A program made the translations under genes and the position numbers. Shown here one piece after another: positions 1 to 9,899 of a stretch of 64,000 nucleotides of DNA. Origin of the DNA: Clostridiales bacterium (GTDB lineage: Bacteria; Bacillota; Clostridia; Christensenellales; UBA1242); assembly GCA_918262735.1 (NCBI GenBank), contig CAKJYJ010000003.1:210883-274882 (forward strand), in the 5' to 3' direction. Under the pieces are notes generated by a model that saw only the letters and a program-made list of their open reading frames with translations, was not told where the DNA came from and did no database searches. Numbering within the stretch: the first letter of the stretch is position 1; each line of letters starts with the position of its first letter.

Positions 1-1
1 C

Positions 2-562
2 AGCAATTACTCTTTTGGCAACTCAGCTAAGAATGTTGAACTTAGACAATCATTAGATAATTTAACAACAGAAGAATTATATAACACTGCTTGCAGTTTT
101 GGTGGAAATATTAACGTAGATAAAAATAATAGAAGACGGTTAATTAGATATATTGAAAAACAAACCAATGGTAATTTTGTGAACAATAATAGTGTAAACA
201 TCAAATACCCTTATTTATTGTTTGGTATATGTGATGACCGTCAGCTTATTTATGACAGAATCAATAGTAGAGTTAATAAAATGGTTGACGATGGTTTAAT
301 TGACGAGCTAAATCAATTGTTATCAATTAAAGGAATAGAAAATTCACTTTGTATGAAGGCAATTGGGTATAAAGAACTTATTCCATATGTAAATGGTGAG
401 GCAACATTAAACGATTGTTTGAATATTCTTAAACAAAAAACAAGAAATTATGCAAAAAGACAAATAACATATATGAATCAATTTGATAATATTATAAAAA
501 TCAATTTTTGCGGAACAATTGAAACCTCTAAAAAAATATATGAATATATATATTCAAAATAG
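2..562 (+). CDS. miaA: tRNA dimethylallyltransferase MiaA, C-terminal part (5' truncated by window edge)
   Basis: Open frame continues upstream of the listed ORF to base 2; MiaA C-terminal motifs (LCMKAIGYKELIPY, KQKTRNYAKRQITYMNQF). Confidence 0.93.
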   Translation, partial: SNYSFGNSAKNVELRQSLDNLTTEELYNTACSFGGNINVDKNNRRRLIRYIEKQTNGNFVNNNSVNIKYPYLLFGICDDRQLIYDRINSRVNKMVDDGLIDELNQLLSIKGIENSLCMKAIGYKELIPYVNGEATLNDCLNILKQKTRNYAKRQITYMNQFDNIIKINFCGTIETSKKIYEYIYSK

Positions 563-617
563 ACAAACAAAATAAATCAATTACTAAATTACTACTTTTC
601 TAATATTGGGAGATAAA

Positions 618-1853
618 ATGAATAAAGATAAATTTATTAAAGATTGTGAAAATGAATTAAGAGAAAGATTTGAAGAACTTGATGAAATATCATTTTATAA
701 TCAAAAGAAAATTTTAAGAGCATTCCAAAATAACAATGTGGAACTAAGGCATTTTTACGGCTCAACAGGCTATGGTAATAGTGATGTTGGCAGAGACACA
801 CTAAACAAAGTATTTGCCGAGATTTTCGGCTGTGAAAGTGCTGTTGTTTCACCACTTATAACTTGTGGAACACACGCATTGTATTTGGCGCTCTCTGCTG
901 TTTTAAGACCCGGAAATAAAATTTTATCAATAACCGGTTCTCCATATGACACATTAATTGATGCAATAAATGGTAATGAAAATGGTGATATTGGAAGTCT
1001 GAAAGATTTTAACATTAGTTTTTCACAAATTGAATTAACATCCGACGGACATATTGACATTGAAAAAATGAATAAACTTATTGGCGAAAGTATGCCCAAT
1101 ATGATTTATATTCAACGCTCAAGAGGATATAGTTTAAGAGACGCCTTATCTGTTAATGAAATAAAAATCGCTATAGATAATGTTAGGAAACTTAATAAAG
1201 ATTGTTATATTTTTGTTGACAATTGTTACTGCGAATTCGTTGAAAAAACCGAACCATCTGCAATTGGTGCCGATCTTGTTGCCGGTTCTCTTTGCAAAAA
1301 TCCTGGTGGTGGACTGGTTCCAACTGGTGGGTATGTTGCAGGAACAAAACGAGCAATCAACCTTGTTGAAAGAAGATTGACAGCACCATCAATAGGAATT
1401 GAAGTTGGTTCTTATGAACCGGGATATAGATTATTTTACCAGGGTTTATTTGTTAGCCCAGACGTTGTTAAAAATATAATTAAGGGGAATTATCTTGTTG
1501 GAAAGGTCATGGAAAAACTTGGCTATACAGTTTTCCCAAATTCAAACAAAAAGAGTTATGATATTGTTAAGTCAATTATATTTAATACAGAAGATGAGTT
1601 AATTAAGTTTGTTCAAATAATACAAAAATGTAGTCCGGTTGACAGCAATGCCGTTCCAATGCCATGGAATATGCCCGGATATGAGGACAAGGTAATTATG
1701 GCTGCCGGAACATTTGTTCAGGGTGCATCAATTGAACTATCTTGCGATAGCCCAATACGCGCTCCATACATTGCATATTTCCAGGGCGGATTAACCTACG
1801 ACCATCTAAAAATTGTTGCTGAAGAACTGTTAGATGTTTATGCAAAGAATTAA
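618..1853 (+). CDS. Aluminium resistance / methionine gamma-lyase-like PLP-dependent protein (YnbB family)
   Basis: HFYGSTGYGNSDVGRDTLNKVFAEIFG, GSLCKNPGGGLVPTGGYVAG; neighbours miaA and lexA as in many Clostridia. Confidence 0.9.
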   Translation: MNKDKFIKDCENELRERFEELDEISFYNQKKILRAFQNNNVELRHFYGSTGYGNSDVGRDTLNKVFAEIFGCESAVVSPLITCGTHALYLALSAVLRPGNKILSITGSPYDTLIDAINGNENGDIGSLKDFNISFSQIELTSDGHIDIEKMNKLIGESMPNMIYIQRSRGYSLRDALSVNEIKIAIDNVRKLNKDCYIFVDNCYCEFVEKTEPSAIGADLVAGSLCKNPGGGLVPTGGYVAGTKRAINLVERRLTAPSIGIEVGSYEPGYRLFYQGLFVSPDVVKNIIKGNYLVGKVMEKLGYTVFPNSNKKSYDIVKSIIFNTEDELIKFVQIIQKCSPVDSNAVPMPWNMPGYEDKVIMAAGTFVQGASIELSCDSPIRAPYIAYFQGGLTYDHLKIVAEELLDVYAKN

Positions 1854-1887
1854 AAAAAGGTATGTTAATAACTAACATACCTTTTTT
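1852..1887. terminator. Bidirectional intrinsic terminator between YnbB-family gene and lexA
   Basis: 9-bp stem GGTATGTTA/TAACATACC flanked by A-run and T-run. Confidence 0.85.
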
Positions 1888-1903
1888 ATGCAATAATCTT
1901 TCA

Positions 1904-2515
1904 TTAAATAAATCTTTTAACAGAGCCCACAACCTTACCAATTATTTCACACTCTGTTGTGTATATAGGTGAGTAAAGTGGGTTTTGTGGTTGAAGCCTT
2001 ATTCTTTTGCCATCATTATAATACGTTTTAACTGTTGAATAACCGTCTAAATAGGCAACTACGATTTCTCCGTTTTCTGCATAGTTTTGTTTTTTTACAA
2101 CAACATAGTCACCATCATCTATGCCTATGTCAACCATGCTATCACCAGATATTTTAAGCATAAATAGTTCTTCATTTGTTCCAAACAAAGATTTTGATAT
2201 AATAAACTCTTCCTCTAAATTTTCAACAGCAAGAATTGGAATGCCAGCAGCAACTTTGCCAACAAGCGGAATCTTTATAACGTTTTGTTTTAACCTGGCA
2301 TCTTTATCTGTGATATCAATACTTCTGTTTTTTGACTCAGATCTGGTTAATAAATTATCTTTTTCAAGGGAATCAAGATATTTTTTTATTGAATTGGTTG
2401 ATTTTATATTCACACCTTTGGCAATTTCCCTGTATGATGGGGGATAGCCGTTTTTATCTATAAAATCCTTTATGTAGTTCAATATTTCTTCTCTTTTTAT
2501 TTCACCTTTTCTCAT
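1904..2515 (-). CDS. lexA: LexA repressor
   Basis: N-terminal winged HTH (GYPPSYREIAKGVNIKSTNSIKKYL), Ser-Lys peptidase domain (GDSMVDIGIDDGDYV, NGEIVVAYLDG). Confidence 0.95.
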   Translation of the reverse strand: MRKGEIKREEILNYIKDFIDKNGYPPSYREIAKGVNIKSTNSIKKYLDSLEKDNLLTRSESKNRSIDITDKDARLKQNVIKIPLVGKVAAGIPILAVENLEEEFIISKSLFGTNEELFMLKISGDSMVDIGIDDGDYVVVKKQNYAENGEIVVAYLDGYSTVKTYYNDGKRIRLQPQNPLYSPIYTTECEIIGKVVGSVKRFI

Positions 2516-2535
2516 AAGTTACTCCATTTTAGTGT

Positions 2536-2582
2536 ATTGTAGCAAAATAAAAACCAAAAGTCAAACATTTGTTTGCTTTTGG
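2536..2582 (-). promoter_or_regulatory. lexA promoter with overlapping LexA-like operator and upstream-gene terminator hairpin
   Basis: Minus strand TTGACT-17-TACAAT; palindrome CAAAC-N4-GTTTG (2562-2575) overlapping the -35; stem CCAAAAG(T)CAAAC/GTTTGCTTTTGG followed by T-run. Confidence 0.65.
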
Positions 2583-2593
2583 CATTTATAAAT

Positions 2594-4252
2594 TTAATTC
2601 AAATTAAACCATTTTGTTACAAGTTTTATTGAAAAATAATAAACAAAATAGGTTAGAGCAATAATTGATAGATATACAAATGAGATAATATAATTGCCAA
2701 AATTTGAAAAACTAAATCCACAAAACATATTTATTGCAAGTATTATTGGAACCATAACAGCAGATATTATGCATAAATTTGAATTCATTTTTAACAAATT
2801 ATTCTTTGGCATTTGTTTTTGTGGAAACTTATTATAATTAAACAAACAGATTAGGAATATAACAAGTAGAATAAGGGGATAAACAAAGAATGTAATCCAT
2901 TTATTCATATAAACATTATTATTTCCAATCAGAATAATTCCCATTAAGAGTGAAAGCACAGAATAAAAACCAAAAACAAATAACGACAACAACATGTTTA
3001 ATTTATTAATCTTAATCATATTAATATTGTTTGCCGATTTTTTTAATGTTTTTTGATAAGGTTTGAACTTAATATTCTGTTGCTTGTAAAAATCTTCCAA
3101 ATCTTTGTAAGTTGTTAATTCGTATTTTTTATCAATAAACTCCAACCCCTGATTATCAGAGTTGTTTTTGCTTTTTTCATACAACTCTTTAACCCTATCT
3201 TCATAGTTGCTTTCGTAGTTATCACTACCAATTGAATTGCCTGAAACATAAAACTCAAAACGTCTAGATTGATATGGTTTTGATTTTGGCAAATCTTTTA
3301 CCTCAATTCTGTCTGTTATAAAAACACCATCATCACTCTTGGTTTCGGGTTCTATTATTTTATTATCAGTGAATAGAGGAGAAGTATCTTGAGATGTTAT
3401 GTCTTCCTCTGTGGTTTGTATAACGTCATTCGTTAACACATCATTATTCTGTTCAACATATGAATCATTATCTAAAACAGCCTCATTTTCAATACATTCT
3501 GGGTTTTCATCAATAGACTCTTGGGAATTACTTGTTGAATAATTGTCGTTATGCGTAATACTATCATCTAATTTTTCAACATATCTTTTTTGTTCAACAG
3601 CATTAACATTAGATAAACTGTCACTAAAACTCCTATTCTTTCTAATGTATTCAAATTTACTGTATTTAACAGGTGTGTCATCTTTTTCAAATTCAGTTAA
3701 TATTGGGCTTTGATTTGTTTTTTTATATTCATCTGGCACTTCGACCGTTTTATTAACAGAATCATCATTTTCATAATCTGGAATATTAACTATAGTTTGT
3801 TTTGAGAATAAGTCAAATTGAATAAAAGCATTATCATTTTGCACAGAATTATTTGGTTGCTGTTGCACTTTTTCATCTTGTTTTTCAACCCTTGATGACA
3901 AATTAAATAAGTTTTCTTGTTGAAGCACCTTTGTTGCGTTTTCGTCAACAGAATCATTTTTTACTGCAGATATTGCGTTCGTTTCCCATTTTTCTAAATG
4001 CTTTTTCCCAAGGTCGGTGAGGTGATAGTAGTGTCTGCGTCCACCAATTTCACTTTCTCTCCAATATGATGAAATTAAGGATTGTTCTTCCATTCGCTTA
4101 AGATTACTATATAAACTTGGTTGTTTAATAGAAACTTTACCATTTGTATTCCTTAAAACCTCATCGATAATTTCATACCCATATTTGTCTCGTTCTTTCA
4201 AACAAGATAAAATAGTTGTTGATAACTGTCCTTTTGGTATTTCTTCGTACAT
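2594..4252 (-). CDS. PadR-family transcriptional regulator fused to long hydrophilic linker and C-terminal four-helix membrane domain
   Basis: N-term PadR wHTH (GQLSTTILSCLKERDKYGYEIIDEV...SLYSNLKRMEEQSLI...GGRRHYYHLTDLGKKHLEKW); four hydrophobic segments near C-terminus. Confidence 0.85.
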   Translation of the reverse strand: MYEEIPKGQLSTTILSCLKERDKYGYEIIDEVLRNTNGKVSIKQPSLYSNLKRMEEQSLISSYWRESEIGGRRHYYHLTDLGKKHLEKWETNAISAVKNDSVDENATKVLQQENLFNLSSRVEKQDEKVQQQPNNSVQNDNAFIQFDLFSKQTIVNIPDYENDDSVNKTVEVPDEYKKTNQSPILTEFEKDDTPVKYSKFEYIRKNRSFSDSLSNVNAVEQKRYVEKLDDSITHNDNYSTSNSQESIDENPECIENEAVLDNDSYVEQNNDVLTNDVIQTTEEDITSQDTSPLFTDNKIIEPETKSDDGVFITDRIEVKDLPKSKPYQSRRFEFYVSGNSIGSDNYESNYEDRVKELYEKSKNNSDNQGLEFIDKKYELTTYKDLEDFYKQQNIKFKPYQKTLKKSANNINMIKINKLNMLLSLFVFGFYSVLSLLMGIILIGNNNVYMNKWITFFVYPLILLVIFLICLFNYNKFPQKQMPKNNLLKMNSNLCIISAVMVPIILAINMFCGFSFSNFGNYIISFVYLSIIALTYFVYYFSIKLVTKWFNLN

Positions 4253-4304
4253 CCTTAATTTATCCTTTTGTTATAATTATATTAGTTCTACCAGCAAAAC
4301 TGTG

Positions 4305-4326
4305 AATATATCTTTATAGATATATT
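4305..4326. promoter_or_regulatory. Candidate operator palindrome at padR-like promoter
   Basis: Perfect inverted repeat AATATATC-N6-GATATATT overlapping minus-strand -10 (TATAAT at 4324-4329). Confidence 0.4.
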
Positions 4327-4426
4327 ATATCAAACAAACATAAAAGTCAATAAATTTGAACAATCAAATCAAGAAATAACACCGTTTATATTTTGAATAT
4401 ACAATATTTTGTGTTAAAATATTAGC

Positions 4427-5074
4427 GTGATTTATAAACTGATTAGAGAAACACGAAAAACACTAGTAATAAAAATTCAGGATAATGGTGAAATAATTGT
4501 TAAAGCCCCAAAAAAATGTAGCATTGCTTTTATTAATAATTTTATACACCAAAAACAGAATTGGATAGAAAAAAGAATTGAATTGGTAAAGGAAAAAAAC
4601 ATAATTTACCAAGATTTTTTTGCACTAAATAAAGTAATGCTATTTGGAACAGAGTATTCTGTTTTTGATTTCGGAAATCATTATACAGTTAGCGACTATT
4701 ATATTAAACATACCAAATCATCAAACAAATTAAAAGTGCTAAAAGCTTTTTATACAAAACTTGCTAATCAATATATACTGGCAAGATGTGAAAAATTCGC
4801 AAATGAACTAAACTTAAAATACAAAAATGCTTCAATAATTTCAGCCAGAAAAAAATGGGGTAGTTGCAATAACCTTAAACATCTTAAGTTTAATTTTAGG
4901 TTGATTATGCTACCTTATAGGCTAATCGACTATGTTATTTGTCATGAATTATGTCATACAAAACAATTAAACCACAGTAAAGAATTTTGGAGACTACTAT
5001 CACAGCTCGGATTTAACAAAAATGAAATTAAAAAAGAATTTGAACCATATAACTTTACTTTAAGCTTGCTATAA
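4427..5074 (+). CDS. YgjP-like / DUF45 M48-type metallopeptidase, GTG start
   Basis: HELCHTKQLNHSKEFWRLL zinc motif; KKWGSCNNLKHLKFNFRLIMLP. Confidence 0.88.
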   Translation: MIYKLIRETRKTLVIKIQDNGEIIVKAPKKCSIAFINNFIHQKQNWIEKRIELVKEKNIIYQDFFALNKVMLFGTEYSVFDFGNHYTVSDYYIKHTKSSNKLKVLKAFYTKLANQYILARCEKFANELNLKYKNASIISARKKWGSCNNLKHLKFNFRLIMLPYRLIDYVICHELCHTKQLNHSKEFWRLLSQLGFNKNEIKKEFEPYNFTLSLL

Positions 5075-5959
5075 TTCAACATTAAATGCATTCTTAAAAT
5101 CATCTGGAAAATCAACGGATAACGCAATTTCCTTATTTGTAAAGGGATTAACGATTTTTAATTCTTTGCAAATTAGGGCAGTATGAGAAATCCTATCACT
5201 ACTTACGCCATAAAGAGAATCACCAAGAAGTGGATGATTAATTGACGAAAGATGTAGCCTAATTTGATGAGTTCTTCCGCGTTCGATGGTAATTCTACAC
5301 AATGTATTATTTCCATCAAAAAGAACGGGCGAAACGTAGGTTGTTGCAGGCTTACCAGAATCTGAAACAATCCTTTTCCTGTCGTTATATCCTTTATTGC
5401 CAATAATTGTGTCAATTTTTTTATCTATTGTCATATTTTCATCAATTCTTCCTGTAACAATAGCATAATATACTTTAGATATAAGTTGTTTATCAAGCGA
5501 TAATCTATTTGAAATAACGCTATGCTTAGCAACAACAAAAAGCCCGCAAGTCTCCATATCTAAACGACCAACAATCCGAACAACAAAATTGGGGTCTTTT
5601 TTTATCATGTAACTTAAAATGGCACCGGACATATTTTCGGTGTAGTGCGATTTTGAAGGTGAAATACTAATACCACTTGGCTTATTCACAACTAGCACAT
5701 CATCATCTTCATACACAATGTTTAGTGGTATGGTACATAGCATAATACCAGTTGTTGTGTTTGGGTTTTTGCAAAGCTTCAATATATCATTATCGTTCAC
5801 ATAATAATCACTATGGGCAACTTGGTCATTTTTTAATATATATCCTTCTTTTTTTCGCAAGTTCTTTATATAGTTTTCACTATATCCTATTCGCCTTAAA
5901 TATGAGTATATTTTTTCTTTGTTTTGTGCGTTACTTACTTTTATTACATTATATTCCAT
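5069..5959 (-). CDS. RluA-family pseudouridine synthase
   Basis: VGRLDMETCGLFVVAK and ERGRTHQIRLHLSSINHPLLGDSLYG motifs. Confidence 0.92.
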   Translation of the reverse strand: MEYNVIKVSNAQNKEKIYSYLRRIGYSENYIKNLRKKEGYILKNDQVAHSDYYVNDNDILKLCKNPNTTTGIMLCTIPLNIVYEDDDVLVVNKPSGISISPSKSHYTENMSGAILSYMIKKDPNFVVRIVGRLDMETCGLFVVAKHSVISNRLSLDKQLISKVYYAIVTGRIDENMTIDKKIDTIIGNKGYNDRKRIVSDSGKPATTYVSPVLFDGNNTLCRITIERGRTHQIRLHLSSINHPLLGDSLYGVSSDRISHTALICKELKIVNPFTNKEIALSVDFPDDFKNAFNVEL

Positions 5960-6012
5960 ATCTTTTCCAATTAAAAAGAAGGTTAGTTTATTGCCTTCTT
6001 TTTTACAATTTA

Positions 6013-8388
6013 TTAATTTTTTAGGTTCAGACCTATCTTTTTCATATGTTCAAGTATTCTATAATTAAATGTATCAATATCATTTGCTGTAAGCGTTTTT
6101 TCTAAACTGCAAATATTAAACTTAAATGTGTATGCTGAATAATCTCCAAGTTCTTTTGAATTAAAAATATCTGTTAGTTTGTAAGACCACACCATTTTTG
6201 CCTTAAACTCATTGATATGCCTTTCTATTTCGGAATACTTCATTCCTTTTGGAACAAGGAAAGTATAGTCTATGTTAACATCTTGGAATTTGCTTACTTT
6301 TTTAACTTTATTTTTAATTTCTTCTGATGTTGCAAGCTTATTCAAATCAACCTCTAGCACAGCCATATTAAACCTTTTATCTATTGACATTTTTACGCTT
6401 GGATGAATTAAACCAAAATAACCAATTTCTTTATCAGCAGATACTATTGTGGTTGAATTTACTGGGTGAACAAAAGGTATATTTGATTTTTCAGTTCCTA
6501 TTGAAACTGCAACATTATATATGTTCCGTGTGATATCTAATAGTATTTCTTTTAATCTAAAGAATAACTGTTCACTGGTTTGATTTTGACTTGCAATACA
6601 TATTCCAAGATGGTTTTCTTCTATTGCTAAATTATTTTCGTCCAAACCAGTTACACATCTTCCAATTTCAAAAATGTTAATATTATCAAAGCTATTTTTA
6701 TTTTCACTCATAAATTTAACAAGCGTTGGAACAATTTGAGACCTTATTCCAGATTGTCCGGCAATAGAGGAGTCAACCAAAGATAAATATGTGTTTGTTT
6801 CAATTCCGTTTTTCTTATTAAACTCGTCATAATTCCAAAGATATGAATGTAACTCATTCATGCCATATTTTTCTGCAAGAAGATACTTTGTTTTATATTC
6901 ATTTAGGTGCGTGATGTTTTGTTCAACTGCCTCAACATTCATTGAAATTGGCATTTCTTCAATGTTGTCATATCCATAACTACGAGCAACCTCTTCAACC
7001 AAATCTTCCTTTATTGAAATATCTTTTGTTGCTCTAAAAGAAGGAACCTCAACTAACAATTCTTTTTCGCAATCCTTAACAATGAAATCTAATTTTTCAA
7101 GTGTATTAATTATGTCTTCCTTAGAAATATTAACGCCAATTCTCTTGGAAATAAACTCTGGAGTTATTGAAATTGTAACCTTATTATAATGTTTGTTATA
7201 AACATCGGTTAGTGAAGATGTTACTTTAACATCTTTGTCTATTTCTCTCAATATATATAGCAATCTTGCAATTGCAATTGTTGTTATTTCTGGGTCCAAT
7301 GACTTTTCATATCTCAAACTCGCATCCGTTTTTAATCCGATTGCTGTTGATGTCACACGAATAGCCTTTGAATCAAAGTTCGCAGACTCCAATAGTAGTG
7401 AAGTTGTGTTGTCTGTTATTCCAGACAACTTGCCACCTTTTATCCCCGCAATTGCAACAGGAGTGTCATTACTATCACAAATTAATGGTGCATCTTGAGG
7501 AATTTCATGTTCCTCTCCCTCTAATGTTAGTAGTTTAATTCCTTTTTTAGCTGAGTTTACATGAATTCCTTTAACAATATTTTTATCAAAAGCGTGCATT
7601 GGTTGGCCTAATTCAAGCATCATATAATTAGTTAAGTCTGTTAATAGGTTAATGTCTCTCATACCACAGTACATCAAGCGAATTTTCATGGTTTGTGGAC
7701 TTACTTTTTTGGTTATATTTTCAACCGCAATTGATGAATATCTGTAACAATCTTTACTATTTACAACTACTTTTAGTGGTTTATTGTTTGAAAAATCATT
7801 TAAGTTAACCAAATTTAATGGTTTTAATTCTCTATTAAACATAGCAGCAAACTCTCTGGCTATTCCGTAATGTCCCCACAAATCTGGTCTGTTGGTTAAT
7901 GATTTGTTATCAATTTCAAAAACAATATCGTCAATAGGAAATACAGTTTTTATGTCTGCGCCAAGGGTAACAGGGAAGTCAATGTCCATAATTCCGGTAT
8001 TATCAGAACCAATGCCTAATTCTTCCTCACTACAACACATTCCAAAACTCTCAACACCTGCAAGTTTGGCCTTTCCCATTTTATGACCAGAAACATAGCT
8101 CCCAATTGGTGCAAGACAAACAGTCATATTTTCTCTTACATTTGGTGCCCCACAAACAATTTGTAAATTCTCCGTGCCATTATTTACTGTTAAAATATGC
8201 AAATGGTCGGAATTTGGGTGTTCGGCAACCTTTTCTATTCTAGCAAAAATAATCCCGCTGGTATTTTTACCTTTTTCTTCATATCCCTCAATTTCAGCAG
8301 TTGTTAGATTGAATTTTTTAATTAGTTCCTCGGTTTCAATTCCGCTTAAATCTACGAATTCTTTAATCCAATTCATTGATATATACAT
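6013..8388 (-). CDS. pheT: Phenylalanyl-tRNA synthetase beta subunit
   Basis: Full-length; tRNA-binding domain, B3/B4, B5 and C-terminal anticodon-binding domain; adjacent pheS. Confidence 0.97.
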   Translation of the reverse strand: MYISMNWIKEFVDLSGIETEELIKKFNLTTAEIEGYEEKGKNTSGIIFARIEKVAEHPNSDHLHILTVNNGTENLQIVCGAPNVRENMTVCLAPIGSYVSGHKMGKAKLAGVESFGMCCSEEELGIGSDNTGIMDIDFPVTLGADIKTVFPIDDIVFEIDNKSLTNRPDLWGHYGIAREFAAMFNRELKPLNLVNLNDFSNNKPLKVVVNSKDCYRYSSIAVENITKKVSPQTMKIRLMYCGMRDINLLTDLTNYMMLELGQPMHAFDKNIVKGIHVNSAKKGIKLLTLEGEEHEIPQDAPLICDSNDTPVAIAGIKGGKLSGITDNTTSLLLESANFDSKAIRVTSTAIGLKTDASLRYEKSLDPEITTIAIARLLYILREIDKDVKVTSSLTDVYNKHYNKVTISITPEFISKRIGVNISKEDIINTLEKLDFIVKDCEKELLVEVPSFRATKDISIKEDLVEEVARSYGYDNIEEMPISMNVEAVEQNITHLNEYKTKYLLAEKYGMNELHSYLWNYDEFNKKNGIETNTYLSLVDSSIAGQSGIRSQIVPTLVKFMSENKNSFDNINIFEIGRCVTGLDENNLAIEENHLGICIASQNQTSEQLFFRLKEILLDITRNIYNVAVSIGTEKSNIPFVHPVNSTTIVSADKEIGYFGLIHPSVKMSIDKRFNMAVLEVDLNKLATSEEIKNKVKKVSKFQDVNIDYTFLVPKGMKYSEIERHINEFKAKMVWSYKLTDIFNSKELGDYSAYTFKFNICSLEKTLTANDIDTFNYRILEHMKKIGLNLKN

Positions 8389-8408
8389 ATTTCAATATCT
8401 CCCTTTAT

Positions 8409-9437
8409 TTAGGCCTCAACGCCAAACTGATTAAGAACTTTAATGTTTCCACTATTAAGGTACCTAATGTCATCTAGCCCCGTTTTTAACATAACAAGCC
8501 TATCAAATCCCAAACCAAAAGCAAAACCAGAATACTCATCTGGATTTATGCCAGCATTCTTAAACACGTTTGGATGAATCATTCCACAAGGGCATAATTC
8601 TAACCAACCTGTATTCTTACATGTTGAACAACCTCTGCCACCACAGAATGTACACGTGGCATCCATTTCAAAACCTGGTTCAACGAAAGGAAAGAAGCCT
8701 GGACGTAATCTGATATTAATGTCTGTTTTGAAAACTTTTGATAACATTTTTTTCATAAAATATATTAAGTTCGCAACTGAAACATCTTTATCAACAAGCA
8801 TACCTTCCATTTGAAAGAATGTGTTTTCGTGGCTATGATCTAAAGCCTCATTTCTAAAACACCTTCCAGGAAATATTGCTTTAAGTGGACCATTATACTT
8901 CCTTAAAATTCTGTTTTGTGATGCAGACGTGTGGGTTTTTAATAACTCTCCATTTGTAAGCCAAAAGGTGTCTTGCATATCACGCGCTGGGTGGTTTTTA
9001 GGAACATTAACAGCATCAAAGTTATTGAATTCTGTTTCAACCTCATAACCGTCTTCAACGGTAAATCCCATAGAAATAAAAATATCTTCTATTTCTTTTT
9101 GCAAACTAGTTCTTGGGTGCAATGAACCCGTACCGGTTGAAACGGGGAGGGTTATATCAATTTCTTTTTCATTTGCAATTTCAGATTTAACCTTTTCTTC
9201 TTCAAACTTATTTTTAAGGTCATTAATTTTTTGCTCAACATACGTTTTAATTGAATTTATTTTTTGTCCAAAAGCCTTTTTTTCTTCAACAGCTATTTCT
9301 TTTATTTTTGAAAAAAGCTCAGTTATTTTGCCTTTTTTGCCCAGATATAAGACCCTTAAATTTTCTAATTCCTTTGTGTTACTAACTCTCTTTACGTCGT
9401 CGTTAAAACTTAATTCAACTTGCTCTAATTCGTTCAT
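8409..9437 (-). CDS. pheS: Phenylalanyl-tRNA synthetase alpha subunit
   Basis: HPARDMQDTFWL, GPLKAIFPGRCFRNEALDHSHENTFFQMEG, FGLGFDRLVML. Confidence 0.97.
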   Translation of the reverse strand: MNELEQVELSFNDDVKRVSNTKELENLRVLYLGKKGKITELFSKIKEIAVEEKKAFGQKINSIKTYVEQKINDLKNKFEEEKVKSEIANEKEIDITLPVSTGTGSLHPRTSLQKEIEDIFISMGFTVEDGYEVETEFNNFDAVNVPKNHPARDMQDTFWLTNGELLKTHTSASQNRILRKYNGPLKAIFPGRCFRNEALDHSHENTFFQMEGMLVDKDVSVANLIYFMKKMLSKVFKTDINIRLRPGFFPFVEPGFEMDATCTFCGGRGCSTCKNTGWLELCPCGMIHPNVFKNAGINPDEYSGFAFGLGFDRLVMLKTGLDDIRYLNSGNIKVLNQFGVEA

Positions 9438-9507
9438 AAAATCTCCTTATTGTTAAACTAATTTCATATATAGGAAAACACATGTTTTGTGTTTCATGGT
9501 TAGCATA

Positions 9508-9750
9508 CTCAAAAAAAGCCCATGTGCTAAAACACATAGGGCAAATTGTTTGCGGTACCACCTAATATTGTTGACATATAATCAACCTCATTATATTTTT
9601 ACGGTTTTATCCGGCTTTTCTTTTTACCGAAAAGCAACTCCAATGCTGAAATTCGCTAAATTGCTGAACATAAATGGCTCTCAGCCCATGACCATTCTCT
9701 CTGTATGAAACAAAGTAACTACTAAAACACATCTTCACAGTTTTTATGTT
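9508..9750 (-). promoter_or_regulatory. T-box leader (tRNA-Phe responsive) upstream of pheST
   Basis: Minus strand has T-box core AGGTGGTACCGC (9552-9563), AGAGAGAATGG stem I element, and terminator GCCCTATGTG...CACATGGGCTTTTTTT just before pheS. Confidence 0.92.
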
Positions 9751-9899
9751 TTTATAACTTTCATATGCTATCATGTTTTTATGAATAAGTCAACTAAAAT
9801 AAAACACCATTCATCATATTTATTGAAATATATGAATTATTTGTTAAAAAGTGGTTGTTTGGGTTGACATTTTCTTGGTAAAATGTTAATTTGATAACT

